Assembly (NCBI GenBank): GCA_965644315.1
Contig: CBFFRQ010000081.1
Location: forward strand, 62,001 to 126,000
Length of the DNA stretch: 64,000 nt
Reading direction: 5' to 3'
Source: Caecitellus pseudoparvulus
Taxonomy: Eukaryota > Bigyra: Bicosoecida
Shown one piece after another: positions 29,203-38,738 of this stretch. The notes beneath the pieces were generated by a model. That model saw only the letters and a program-made list of their open reading frames with translations, did no database searches and had not been told where the DNA came from. Positions within the stretch are counted from its first letter, which is position 1. Every line of letters starts with the position of its first letter. Made by a program: the position numbers and the translations under genes.

Positions 29203-30476
29203 TCAGTACCTGGAGTCGTCCAGAACAGTTTGGATGGTGGGAGGTATGTCCAGCGCAACCCGCAAGGTTCTGTTGGCCCTCTGCGCAGCAGTGAGCGCGT
29301 CAATCCACATGAAGGACAACAGCTCACCGTCATCAAGCTGCAGCTGGTCAGCCAGCAGCTTGTAGGATGCGCCTTCTGCCTGAGTAATGTTGGTCACTTC
29401 GAAGATGGAGGCCTGGTTGTTCTGCGTGATCTCTGTAGCGTCTGCTCTGGCTGCCTGCAAGATGAGCTCTGCCTCATCAGGAGCTCTCGTCACGACACCA
29501 TTGGCGTCAACAGTGGCACGGGCCAGGTTCTCCAAGGCTTGCTGAGCGTCCTCCTGTGCCTGCGCCTGCCGGTTGATGCTAGCTTCCAGGCCGGCTGGGA
29601 AGGTAAAGTTCAGCAACTGAAACGTCTGTGAGGAGCCCTGGAAGTTGATGATGCCCTCGTTGAGTCGGGTCTCCATCTCTGTCGCGACTGCTGTGCGGTT
29701 TGTGATGAATGCGAAGGCTGAGAAGGTGGCCGCTGCATCGCGCACCGCGCTCTTTGCAATGCGAACATAGAGGTCCTGGACCGCTTGCAGCTCTCCAAAG
29801 TTTAGCTGTTGCGTGCAGGGAAAGGGGTGTGCTGTGGTGCGTTGACTCGACGGCGGGAAGGGTCGACACGCACGTAGAGCGACACCAGGTCGGCGATATC
29901 GGAGGTGATGCGGTAAGAGAACGATACGTCCACGGAAATGAACAGCCCATCGGCACTGCGCACTCCCAAGTCTGCCGTTGTAACAGTCTGAAGTGCTTTG
30001 GGGTACTTGAAGAAGGTCTGGCCGACACCTGCAGGAGTGGCGCGATTAGGGGCCGTTGGGCAGCGCTACCGTGGGCGCTGCGGTGGGACACCGTACCCAA
30101 GAAGTATCGACCTGAGGTGTACAGTCTCTGATCATTCAGGGATTGTGCGACGGGGTCGTACTGGATGCCAACCTCGTTGGGCTCCAAGGAGCCGAAGCTG
30201 AGCGGGAAGGTGGAGCACAGATTGCCCCGGTGGGTGAGACAGGCCTCGCCAAGCAAGCTCACCTGATCCCCAGCAGCACAGAGCTCACAATGAGCAGCAC
30301 CACACAAGAGCAGCCTGGGCCAGGGGCGGCGGAGGCGATCGTGCACGCTGATTGAGCAGGGTGTGAAACGTGCGCTCTGAGTACTCACCCGCACAGACAT
30401 ACTTTGGCCTGTCTCGTCGGTCACAGCACGAGAAGCAGTCACAGAAGTCGTCACAGAAGTCTTCACACAAGACCAT
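29203..30476 (-). CDS. SPFH/Band 7 (prohibitin-like) membrane protein
   Basis: Proposed exons on the minus strand are 30476-30389, 30347-30263, 30197-30097, 30028-29874 and 29805-29203, giving 343 residues with all phases consistent. Introns are 41, 65, 68 and 68 nt. The N-terminus is Cys-rich (MVLCEDFCDDFCDCFSCC), a likely palmitoylation cluster. One membrane span follows (VVLLIVSSVLLGIS), then the SPFH domain starting FGSLEPNEVGIQYD, with YTSGRYFLGVGQTFFKYPK and FISVDVSFSYRITSD. A coiled helical region rich in Ala, Gln and Glu completes it. Such proteins form ring-like scaffolds of membrane microdomains. The opening resembles protist Band 7 proteins rather than mitochondrial prohibitins. 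The exon chain was built by splice signals and phase. Confidence 0.85.
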
Positions 30477-30678
30477 CTGCGATACTTTCCTTTAGCTGCC
30501 TTGCACGCCGATGCGTGTGTGGAGAACGAGGCCGTGTGCACGCCAAGCTCCAACGTCGCGGCGACTGGCTTGTCGGGCCGGCAGGGTGGCAACGCTCCCT
30601 AGCTGTGCAGGGCAGAGGAAGCCCACGACGAAGCCATTCACTGCCTGATCGGTTCCGCTGCAGTTTGGTGAATTTTGA

Positions 30679-33600
30679 TTACTTGGCTGCTGGAGCCAGG
30701 GGCATGCCGTGCTCGTGCCTGAGAGCAGAGTACGCCATGAGTTTGCCGGACGCTCCTGCGGCAACGAGCAAGCCAGCTCCAAACGAAAGGTCAGTGACAC
30801 CCACCGAGGAGAAAAAAGACGAAGACAGTTTGTGGTTCACGAAGGTCGCGCTTTCAAACGCCCGGGTCCGCTGCACCGGCCTGCCCAGAGTGGGCTGCCA
30901 CACCTGAACCAATCCATCTGAACCCCCTGACACTATCGTGTGTTCGTCGGAGAACATGGCGATGGCGGTCACAGACTTCGAGTGGCTGGATGTGGGCGCG
31001 GTTGCCACAGGGCATTTGAGGCTTCTCAGGTCAAAGCCTTGGATGGCACCATCTTCAGTGCCAAGGAAGACGGTGCTTGACCGGCTCGACAGCGCCAGAC
31101 ACGTCAGACTGGAGCCTGGCAGGGCTGCGCCGAGGGCCATGCCTGCCGCACGTGTGTCAAACACCTGCAAATTCGCGAAGGGGGACGTGGCAGTCAGGGA
31201 TCCTCCAGGTGATGCTGCCCTGGTCGCCTTGCCACAGACAGCCAGGCAGTGCGGGCCGCCCATGAAGTGCACGCCAGCCGCACTGCGCATGCCCAGTGTC
31301 AGCGAGTACACCGGGTTGGTTGTTCGATGTGCATCCCACACAGCTAAGTGCTGGTCATCAAATACTGCTGCGATGCGGTCGCCCAGGGGGTCCCAGTCAA
31401 CACTGAGCGTCCGCACTGTTTCGACGGGTTGGCCTTCAGCTCCTACCGAGTGCCTGTTGAACCGTGCATGCCCTCTGCTTTGATGCCCTTCCCACAGAAT
31501 GACTTGCCCTGCAGCCCCACCCGTGACGTATGCGGGAAAGTGTGGGTGCATCTTGACCCGTGTCACTGTCGCCTTACTGGTGATGCTGGCACTGCCCGGC
31601 TGTGGCGTCGCAAGAAAACTTGACAAGCCAGGTTGATGAGCTGCTGGGTGCGGCATCTGCCCCACAGGCAGCACACCCATATTGAGGTTGGCAATGGAGA
31701 GCCTTGAGCTGCCCATGCCAAGGGAAGGCAGGGGCCGGCCCACGACCGCGCTGTCGAGCGGGACGACCAGAGATGTGTCCTCTCGCGCGACAATGCCAGC
31801 CCGAGGAGCCATGGGCGAAAAGCACAAAGGGAGGAAGCTGGGCAGGAAGGCTGAGGGCTGCGAAAGCACCGGGGACGAGGGCGGTGTCAAACTTTGCCCC
31901 GTGCTCCCACTGTGCAGTGTCGGGGGAACCTCCAAGCGGATCACACCTGAAGAGCACGCTGCTGCAATGTACCCTGGGATGCGGGGGTGCACCGCAACGC
32001 AGGAGTGGAAGTCACTTGGGGCCGTGTGAAGCACGCGTGGCACACCAAGCAGTCCGTGCTGGGGCGACTCTGCAGAAGGGGACACACCAGCGGCTGCACC
32101 AGCGCCAGTACTTGGTGCACGTGCTGTAGCAGGGGAGGCAGTCGAACCAACAAGCTGGATGGGAGCATGCACACTGTGCAGTGCGATGGCCCATGAACGG
32201 AGGGCGGGCACACGCTCACTTCCACTCGCACTTGCCAGGGTGGCCGCCAGCTCCCACAAAATGTGCGGCCCCCCTACCGTGCTCCACAGGGCGTCCAGTG
32301 CAGTCGCATCTGCTAGTCGCAAACCCGACGCGGGGGCACAGAGCAGGTCCCCGAGGGTGCGTGCTTGGCCCCCAAACGCTGTTGGGTGAACAAGGTGCTC
32401 CAGCAGGCGTGATACTGGCACGCCCACCACACTGGAGTGGGCAAGGCTATCCAGAAATGCTGCACGGCACACTGTCACACCCTTGACAAGCTCATCGATC
32501 ACGCTGGGGCTGTCAGGGTGGAACTCTTCCGCAGCGGCCGCTTCCAGTGAGCAACCATCCCCAGCTTGGCTCAGCACGGAGAAGACTCCGCGCGTCATTC
32601 TCCCAAGCCTGCCGCTGTCAGGATGCGCTTTGAAGGGCGCGACAAGGCCACCTCGCAGCGCTGCGCAGATGCGTGGGGACGCCCTCGAAGCGACACGGAC
32701 CAGTTGCTGGACTCGTGCCGCTGCATGCCGCCACACAAGAGCCGACAGTAGCGACATGAAGACAAGGTGGCCTTCGGACTTGGAACTCTGTGCCGGGCTA
32801 CCACCGCTTGGAATCCTCAACACCGGCCAAGCTGCAGTGCCCTTGGATTGGGCGCTATCGGGCAGTGCTACGAGGAGGCCAGTCAAGTGCCCGACAATGG
32901 CTGAAGCTTTCGAGGATGCGCAAATTCCAGAGGAAGGCCCTGTCGACCCTGGCGCCTGGGGTGTGCTGTCACATGGCCGCAAAAGAGCGAGGCAAGTCGC
33001 CCAGCTTTCCGACATGATCGCAGTGCGGAGTGTGCGTGTGTACGTTGCAACTGCTCGTGCCAGCCCTGACAAAACTGAGCTCAGGTCAGGCGCGATAACC
33101 ATACCTGGAACATGATCTGCAATGGAATGCTCAGCTGAGGCTTCGAGAAGCCCAGCCCAGTGCTCAGGGGCGGATAGGCGAGGCGCAGCGTGCGACCCTG
33201 CAGCGACTCCCGCTCGCTGTAGCCCAGCCGACACCAGACCTGTCAGGAGCGCCTTAGCGCGAGCTCTTGAAGTGCCAGGGCACGTGGCAGCCAGCGCCTG
33301 CTCCATAGTCACGGACGGAAATGCAGCCGAGTCAAGAGCATGCTCCAACAGGTGGGCTTCAGCTGGGTGTACGGCCGCTTCACTGGCGCTCGGCGACTCA
33401 AGCGAGCATGCCGACACTCCCCGAGCGACAGCCTCAACAAGGGACTGCTCAAAAACACCAATCACAAGTTGGCGCGCGAATGGAACACCATCGTCTCCCG
33501 CTGCAACAGGTGGGAATATCGAGCTCGTGATGGTTGCTGCTTCGGCGCGCCACTTCTCTTCAGCCTCGCCGGGTGCAGCTGCGACATCCTCTTCAGCAGC

Positions 33601-36600
33601 CGCTCCTGACTCGTGTACAGGAAGAGCCGTATCAAACTCACCAAAAATAGAGGGCTCGCCTCCACCCGAAGTATCGTGAGGTTCCGGGGCAGTGTCAAAG
33701 TCCCCAAACACCCCGCCAGAGCCCATGTCCGGCTCGTACGCATCGAAAATGGAGCTGGGCGCGCCACTTTCCTGGCTCACTTCAAAATCATCAAAGATCG
33801 AACCACTGAGGGTGCTTGTGTCCTGAGCGTGTGCTGCGTAGGCCTCGGTTCCTGCCCCGGTCGCCGCGCCCCGTGGCAAGACCCGAATCCAGCTTGCGGC
33901 TGCCACAGATTCCCGCACAGATGCCGGTGCAAAGTGCACAGAACCTTGTCGATGCACTAGCAGTGCAAGCTCGGGGTCATTGGCGTGGTGCATGGCTATG
34001 CTCGCCGCATCAGACACTTCGCCCGCCAGAAGCATGAAGGCGATGGCCAAGTGGTACCTGTGGACGGCCAGCAGGCCCATGGCATTGCTTAGCGCATTCT
34101 TCCTCGCTTTCTTGTCCGTGGTGAAATCCTTGCGAATGAAGTCCCCAATCTTGCTGGCTGCCTTGACGTCCTTGCGTGAGACACCCCCCGGCAGTCCAGT
34201 GCTCTCCACGCTGACCCCACGTTTCAGCAGCGCGGCTGCCACAGACAGCTTGGAGGGACCCTGCAACACATACCACAGCAAGCATACGTACGGATTTCTC
34301 TGCGAGTGTGTGTACTCTGCGCGCGCAATGCTGGCAAGCATCGTCTGCACATCCTCCGCGTCGGTCAGCCAAACAGGCAGCGCACAAGCTCTGGCTTGCC
34401 ACCACAGCAGGTCACCGCCCTGCTGACCCCATCCGCTTGCCCCGAGTTGGACGGTGCAAGTCCGGATGACGAGCGTGAGCAGTTGCTTCTTGCACTCCGA
34501 CAAGCATGCCCAAGCGGCGTCGAGGGCTCGAAACGGCGACCACGGCACGGCGGCTTGTTGACCGACCGCCTGGCGTGGAGCCTTAGCCAATGGGTGCGTA
34601 TGCAGGAGCCCTAACATGCCCCACGCAGCCACCCGAGCGGGGTAATCTAGACTCAAGCCTACGCCTGGGCCTGTTCCAGCAAGCGCTGCCGCTCCTGCGG
34701 ATGTCGAGGAGCACAGGTACAGCTGGTCAACGAAGGCAAACAAGTCCAAGCTTTGCTTTGGGGCGACATTTGTCAGTCGCACCTGTGAGAGAGCATGCTG
34801 TAAGACAGGTGACGAGGATTCAGCCCACTTGAGCCCATCCACTCCTCTACGTGCCCATTCGTTCGCAAGCGCCTGCCAGCTGTGCGTTTGCCGTGGGTCA
34901 GCCAAGAATGCCACCGCTGCTGCTTGAGGGTGGGATTGGAACAGGGCACCCATGGATGGCCTAGTCAGTTCCTCACGTGGCAAGGGCCCGCCCAGAGCCG
35001 GGTCAGCCGCTTCTTCCATGAACACAGTCGGCAGGCACAGCGACTGTGCACGATCTTCCGCCTCCATTTGCAGGGCCGTGCCTGCCGCGATAACTGACAA
35101 CAGTCGTGGTACAATGAATGCTTGACCACAACGAACAAGCATCTGCATAGCGGCAGGTTGCAGTGCCCCAACGCGACTGCGCGCTTGGGACAGGGCAGCT
35201 GCAAGCCTGCTTTGGTCGACAAAGGAGCAGAGCACTCCTCCCTCTTCACGTGGAGCTCCTGCTGGGAGCAGCAGCACACCTTCCTTGGAGAGGCCAATGC
35301 ATGCCCATTGCCGAGACGCAGTGTGCTTCGGAGCTGTGGGGGGTGGTTGCCACTCGCCTGAGAATGCGGGCCGAATGCCCAGCGTGCCGGCTCGGCGTGT
35401 GACCAGAGTTAGAATTCTCCAGTGCTCCGGGCAGGCCACGAGCAGCAGGGGTGGGTCGTGCTGCCCAGCGTCTGCCTGTGGAACCCACTGCAACCATGCT
35501 TGCTCCGGCATCCAAGTGGCAGGCAGGGAGTGTGTGAGGCGGGTAACAGAGGACATGGCAGTGCCAGCGACAGCCACATCCAACTGCAACGTGCTACCCA
35601 GCACTTGTGCTTCCAAGTCAAGCGAAGCCCATCGCAAGGGGGCACACGGCAGTGGCTGACAGTCGTAGTGCATGGGCTTCCAGTCCCACAGGTTTTCGAC
35701 GGTTCTCTTCGCGACAGACCATCGCAGTGCTTGAGCACAGTTGCCACCAGCGAGCACAACAGCAACGTCTTCTGGTCTGAGCTCCTGTTCAGGCAAGACA
35801 CCTGCCCGCATGGAAGCAGCGGCCACTTCCAGCATATTTGCTGAGGGGTCCAAAGCTGCGGGGGGTGCTTGCGGCACGCAGCACTGCGTCGCCATCCACT
35901 GCTGAACCCCCAGTGCCGTGCTCGGCGGCGCCCCGGCAGCGTGCTGGATGGCAGTTGTGACTAAGTTGCTCGCCACCTCACTGACGTCTGCCAAAGTATC
36001 GTACCGCGTTGACAGCGCGCCAGCCTGGTCGAGCACGCTCCCTCCCTCCACACACGCCAAGAAGGGCAGTGGGCGGCTGCTGTGCTGGTGTGACAATGGA
36101 ACGGCCGCTGACAACGCGTGCAGAGATGTGACGCTGGGAGGGAGCGAAGGGAGCTGACAAACAGTCCCCACTTGTTCTATGGTCGGACAAGAGCTGTACA
36201 TGTTGTAGATGTGCAAGCAGTGCAGTCCACCCCGCCAGAGGATAATGCAGTGCTTTGACAGGCGCAAGGAGTCGTGCATCTCTGAAGCCGAGCTGCGCTG
36301 GCCGCGTGGAGTCACAGGCAGAACACTGCTGCTGCTCAAATGCCCATCTTCGACCCACCCTGAGCACTGCTCGAAGCAAAACTGGTCCTCTCCAAGCGTT
36401 GACTGCAGCCAGCAGATGCATGCAGCCTCTTCGCTTCCAGGGTGCTCTGCAGAGCTGGCACTTGAGAGTTGCACGGTGCACTTCTGCACAAATGCCAACT
36501 CCTCGTCATTGGGCCCTTCGTGCCACAAGGACACGCTGCCAGTCGTTGACAATGTCAACAAGGCCACGCCCGGCAGACCGCTGTGCCACGCAAAAGCAGC

Positions 36601-37290
36601 GCAGGAGTCAACAGGCACGAGGGCAAAGCTCAAGGACGCATCTGCCGCACCACGTTGGGCAGAGCCCACCTTGTGCCGACTCCCCCTTGATTGGCGATGC
36701 AACACCACCAGGTGAGGCGCTGCCTGCGACTGCACGCCCACCAGTCTGGCGTCCGCTGTCATGCGCCAGGAGCCAGGCGACAGGACAAGAGGGCTCCCTT
36801 CGGGGTGTCCAGCGAGCAGCACATCAGGAATGGAGAAGGGGGCTGCTGAGAGTGAAGGTGCACCTTGAGCAGGAAGAGTAACAACCAAGTGCTGCAGCCC
36901 AGAGTCGGTGTAGAGCACAGCTGCAACGAGTGTCTGTGTGCCGGTGCGGCGTACCCACCCACAGCCGCCTGCCACGCCTTGAAGAGAACTGCAGGGTAAG
37001 GCAACCTTCTCTGGAGGAGCAAGCCCACTGCCCACATGACACCACACCACAGCCACGCACGTAGAGCTCAGCTGCAGCGTGTAGTGGGACAGAAGGCCTG
37101 GCTGATGCTCCAGCGCCACAGTGACTGGCACCTCCGCATCCGGGTCCTCCACAGCGTCCACCATGCGCCGGACAGGACTCTCCCCTGCCCAAGCATCAAT
37201 CTTCTGTTGTGTTAACCACGCGGCACCAGAGGGCGTTGTCTGGCAAAAGCTCCAGCTGCGGTGCAGTGCGTGGAGCACAGAGCTGGCCAT
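30679..37290 (-). CDS. Rav1/DmX-like V-ATPase assembly factor (RAVE complex scaffold)
   Basis: A single exon of 2,203 residues, within the range of Rav1 to DMXL proteins. Rav1 and DMXL promote reassembly of V1 with Vo on endosomes and lysosomes. The N-terminal half is weak WD40-like strands (LVAAVLYTDSGLQHLVV; AFAWHSGLPGVALLTLS). The Rav1 C-domain at about residues 1010-1115 is diagnostic: LLWYVLQGPSKLSVAAALL, KDFTTDKKARKNALSNAMGLL and YHLAIAFMLLAGEVSDAASI. Residues about 1160-1220 contain four acidic Phe motifs (IFDDFE, IFDAYE, VFGDFD, IFGEFD). The C-terminus (about 1890-2200) forms a WD40 propeller with clear blades (SVTAIAMFSDEHTIVSGGSDGLVQVW). ATG 37290 is used; the frame continues upstream through GTG into the promoter motif. 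Confidence 0.86.
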   Translation of the reverse strand: MASSVLHALHRSWSFCQTTPSGAAWLTQQKIDAWAGESPVRRMVDAVEDPDAEVPVTVALEHQPGLLSHYTLQLSSTCVAVVWCHVGSGLAPPEKVALPCSSLQGVAGGCGWVRRTGTQTLVAAVLYTDSGLQHLVVTLPAQGAPSLSAAPFSIPDVLLAGHPEGSPLVLSPGSWRMTADARLVGVQSQAAPHLVVLHRQSRGSRHKVGSAQRGAADASLSFALVPVDSCAAFAWHSGLPGVALLTLSTTGSVSLWHEGPNDEELAFVQKCTVQLSSASSAEHPGSEEAACICWLQSTLGEDQFCFEQCSGWVEDGHLSSSSVLPVTPRGQRSSASEMHDSLRLSKHCIILWRGGLHCLHIYNMYSSCPTIEQVGTVCQLPSLPPSVTSLHALSAAVPLSHQHSSRPLPFLACVEGGSVLDQAGALSTRYDTLADVSEVASNLVTTAIQHAAGAPPSTALGVQQWMATQCCVPQAPPAALDPSANMLEVAAASMRAGVLPEQELRPEDVAVVLAGGNCAQALRWSVAKRTVENLWDWKPMHYDCQPLPCAPLRWASLDLEAQVLGSTLQLDVAVAGTAMSSVTRLTHSLPATWMPEQAWLQWVPQADAGQHDPPLLLVACPEHWRILTLVTRRAGTLGIRPAFSGEWQPPPTAPKHTASRQWACIGLSKEGVLLLPAGAPREEGGVLCSFVDQSRLAAALSQARSRVGALQPAAMQMLVRCGQAFIVPRLLSVIAAGTALQMEAEDRAQSLCLPTVFMEEAADPALGGPLPREELTRPSMGALFQSHPQAAAVAFLADPRQTHSWQALANEWARRGVDGLKWAESSSPVLQHALSQVRLTNVAPKQSLDLFAFVDQLYLCSSTSAGAAALAGTGPGVGLSLDYPARVAAWGMLGLLHTHPLAKAPRQAVGQQAAVPWSPFRALDAAWACLSECKKQLLTLVIRTCTVQLGASGWGQQGGDLLWWQARACALPVWLTDAEDVQTMLASIARAEYTHSQRNPYVCLLWYVLQGPSKLSVAAALLKRGVSVESTGLPGGVSRKDVKAASKIGDFIRKDFTTDKKARKNALSNAMGLLAVHRYHLAIAFMLLAGEVSDAASIAMHHANDPELALLVHRQGSVHFAPASVRESVAAASWIRVLPRGAATGAGTEAYAAHAQDTSTLSGSIFDDFEVSQESGAPSSIFDAYEPDMGSGGVFGDFDTAPEPHDTSGGGEPSIFGEFDTALPVHESGAAAEEDVAAAPGEAEEKWRAEAATITSSIFPPVAAGDDGVPFARQLVIGVFEQSLVEAVARGVSACSLESPSASEAAVHPAEAHLLEHALDSAAFPSVTMEQALAATCPGTSRARAKALLTGLVSAGLQRAGVAAGSHAAPRLSAPEHWAGLLEASAEHSIADHVPGMVIAPDLSSVLSGLARAVATYTRTLRTAIMSESWATCLALLRPCDSTPQAPGSTGPSSGICASSKASAIVGHLTGLLVALPDSAQSKGTAAWPVLRIPSGGSPAQSSKSEGHLVFMSLLSALVWRHAAARVQQLVRVASRASPRICAALRGGLVAPFKAHPDSGRLGRMTRGVFSVLSQAGDGCSLEAAAAEEFHPDSPSVIDELVKGVTVCRAAFLDSLAHSSVVGVPVSRLLEHLVHPTAFGGQARTLGDLLCAPASGLRLADATALDALWSTVGGPHILWELAATLASASGSERVPALRSWAIALHSVHAPIQLVGSTASPATARAPSTGAGAAAGVSPSAESPQHGLLGVPRVLHTAPSDFHSCVAVHPRIPGYIAAACSSGVIRLEVPPTLHSGSTGQSLTPPSSPVLSQPSAFLPSFLPLCFSPMAPRAGIVAREDTSLVVPLDSAVVGRPLPSLGMGSSRLSIANLNMGVLPVGQMPHPAAHQPGLSSFLATPQPGSASITSKATVTRVKMHPHFPAYVTGGAAGQVILWEGHQSRGHARFNRHSVGAEGQPVETVRTLSVDWDPLGDRIAAVFDDQHLAVWDAHRTTNPVYSLTLGMRSAAGVHFMGGPHCLAVCGKATRAASPGGSLTATSPFANLQVFDTRAAGMALGAALPGSSLTCLALSSRSSTVFLGTEDGAIQGFDLRSLKCPVATAPTSSHSKSVTAIAMFSDEHTIVSGGSDGLVQVWQPTLGRPVQRTRAFESATFVNHKLSSSFFSSVGVTDLSFGAGLLVAAGASGKLMAYSALRHEHGMPLAPAAK

Positions 37291-37296
37291 GGCGAC

Positions 37297-37307
37297 CGAT
37301 TTCCGCA
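37297..37307 (-). promoter_or_regulatory. TGCGGAAATYG element 6 nt before the Rav1/DMXL ATG
   Basis: Reads TGCGGAAATCG on the coding strand, ending 6 nt before the start codon at 37290. Confidence 0.6.
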
Positions 37308-37599
37308 CAGCCCCACGCCTCTGCTAGCAACAGATCCACGTCTCAGCCCCTATCTGCCAAAGGATCACGAATTTGCTCTAGGTTACTTGTTGCTGCTGAA
37401 GTCCCCTCTCCTGCAGGTTTGTTGGCAGCACGTTTGATGTCTGCACATGGTGCTGCCCCCCTTCATGGCACACAGCTTCATTGCACTTTGGCAAATAAAT
37501 CCCTTTACAAATATCAAGCGATGCATTGTCCAGATCCCTTCCGATTACCTCCACCCGTTCACCTGTCGGTCAATCAGGCCAAGGTACGCTGGTTGAAGG
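37308..37599. promoter_or_regulatory. Divergent promoter region between Rav1/DMXL and the copine-like gene
   Basis: The start codons at 37290 (minus) and 37636 (plus) are 345 bp apart. Each gene has its own TGCGGAAATYG copy near its ATG. The middle is lower in GC and has no open frame worth calling. Confidence 0.6.
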
Positions 37600-37610
37600 C
37601 AATTTCCGCA
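37600..37610 (-). promoter_or_regulatory. TGCGGAAATYG element upstream of the copine-like gene
   Basis: Lies 25 nt before the ATG at 37636, in the orientation opposite to transcription (CAATTTCCGCA on the plus strand). Confidence 0.6.
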
Positions 37611-37635
37611 CCTTCGCACTCGTCACGACACCACA

Positions 37636-38702
37636 ATGGACGGCGCCGAGGATGGCACGGCAGAGATGCTCTCACTGCTGGTTTTGTTGTCCATGGTGAT
37701 TGTAGGATGCGTGCTTACGGATGGGTTCGGCTTCTTGTCGGGAGGACTGAGCGCGGCCTTTAGCTCCGTGGTGGGCTCAGGTGGCGCAGGGCAAAGCTCC
37801 GTGACTAAGGCTTGCCCTGCCTTTGCTGTGAACCCTGACATGTATACGACGCTACCTCAAGTGACACAGGCACTGCGCACAGCGGGGCTCGAAGCCAGCG
37901 AACTTGTAAGCGGCCCTCCGCGCGCAAGGCACATGTGGCGTGTCACGTGGCACACTGAGTGCACACACGGATGCCGGCGCAGGTGATCGGCGTGGATTTC
38001 ACCAAGAGCAACGAGTGGCAGGGCAGCAGGACTTTCGGGGGGAAGAGCTTGCACACCATCGAGCCCGGCGTGCCGAACCCGTACGAGGAAGTCATCGCTG
38101 TCATTGCCGCAACTCTGGCTGACTTCGACGCAGACAATTTGGTGCCCGTGTACGCTTTTGGCGACGACCAGAGCAGGGACCGCCACGTCACACCCCTTCA
38201 CGGGAAAGAACTCTGCAAAGGCGTCGATGCAGTGCTAGAGGCGTACCGCTCCGCAGCGCAGCGGCTGCAGCTGAGCGGGCCAACATCCTTTGCTCCGATC
38301 ATTCGCCAGGCATGCCGCATTGCCGGGCAGGAGGGGCACTTCCACATTCTCATTATCATCGCAGATGGAGCTGTGACGGCGGAGAGGGAAACTGCCGCTG
38401 CCATCGTGGAGGCGTGTGCATATCCGCTGGCCATCATCATGGTCGGTGTTGGCGACGGTCCGTGGGACACCATGCAGAAGTTCGACGATGAGCTGCCAGA
38501 GCGGCGATGGGACAACTTTCAGTTCGTGCAGTACGCAGATGTTATCCAAGGTCGGAAGCACCCGCGGAGCGCCTTTGCTGTGGCTGCCCTGCAAGAAGTG
38601 CCGGCACAGTTCTTGACCATCAAGCGCCTTGGCTTGCTCGGGCAGCCATCGCCACAAGACTCGGCCATGCCCATGTCTGGCGAAGGAAACGGCGCAGAGT
38701 AG
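37636..38702 (+). CDS. Membrane-anchored copine/RGLG-type vWA protein
   Basis: Proposed exons are 37636-37905 and 37983-38702 (329 residues, 77-nt intron). A hydrophobic segment near residues 12-30 (LLVLLSMVIVGCVLT) is a likely N-terminal anchor. The rest is a copine A-domain: VIGVDFTKSNEW with the MIDAS pattern D95-T97-S99, KSLHTIEPGVPNPYEEVI, and LIIIADGAV. C2 domains of true copines and the RING finger of plant RGLG ligases are both absent, so it is a copine-domain-only protein with a membrane anchor. The family binds Ca/Mg-dependent partners and often acts at membranes. The stop is 36 bp from the convergent channel gene. Confidence 0.88.
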
Positions 38703-38738
38703 GGCAAACGCACCAACAGGCTATTGCTGTGCGCATGC

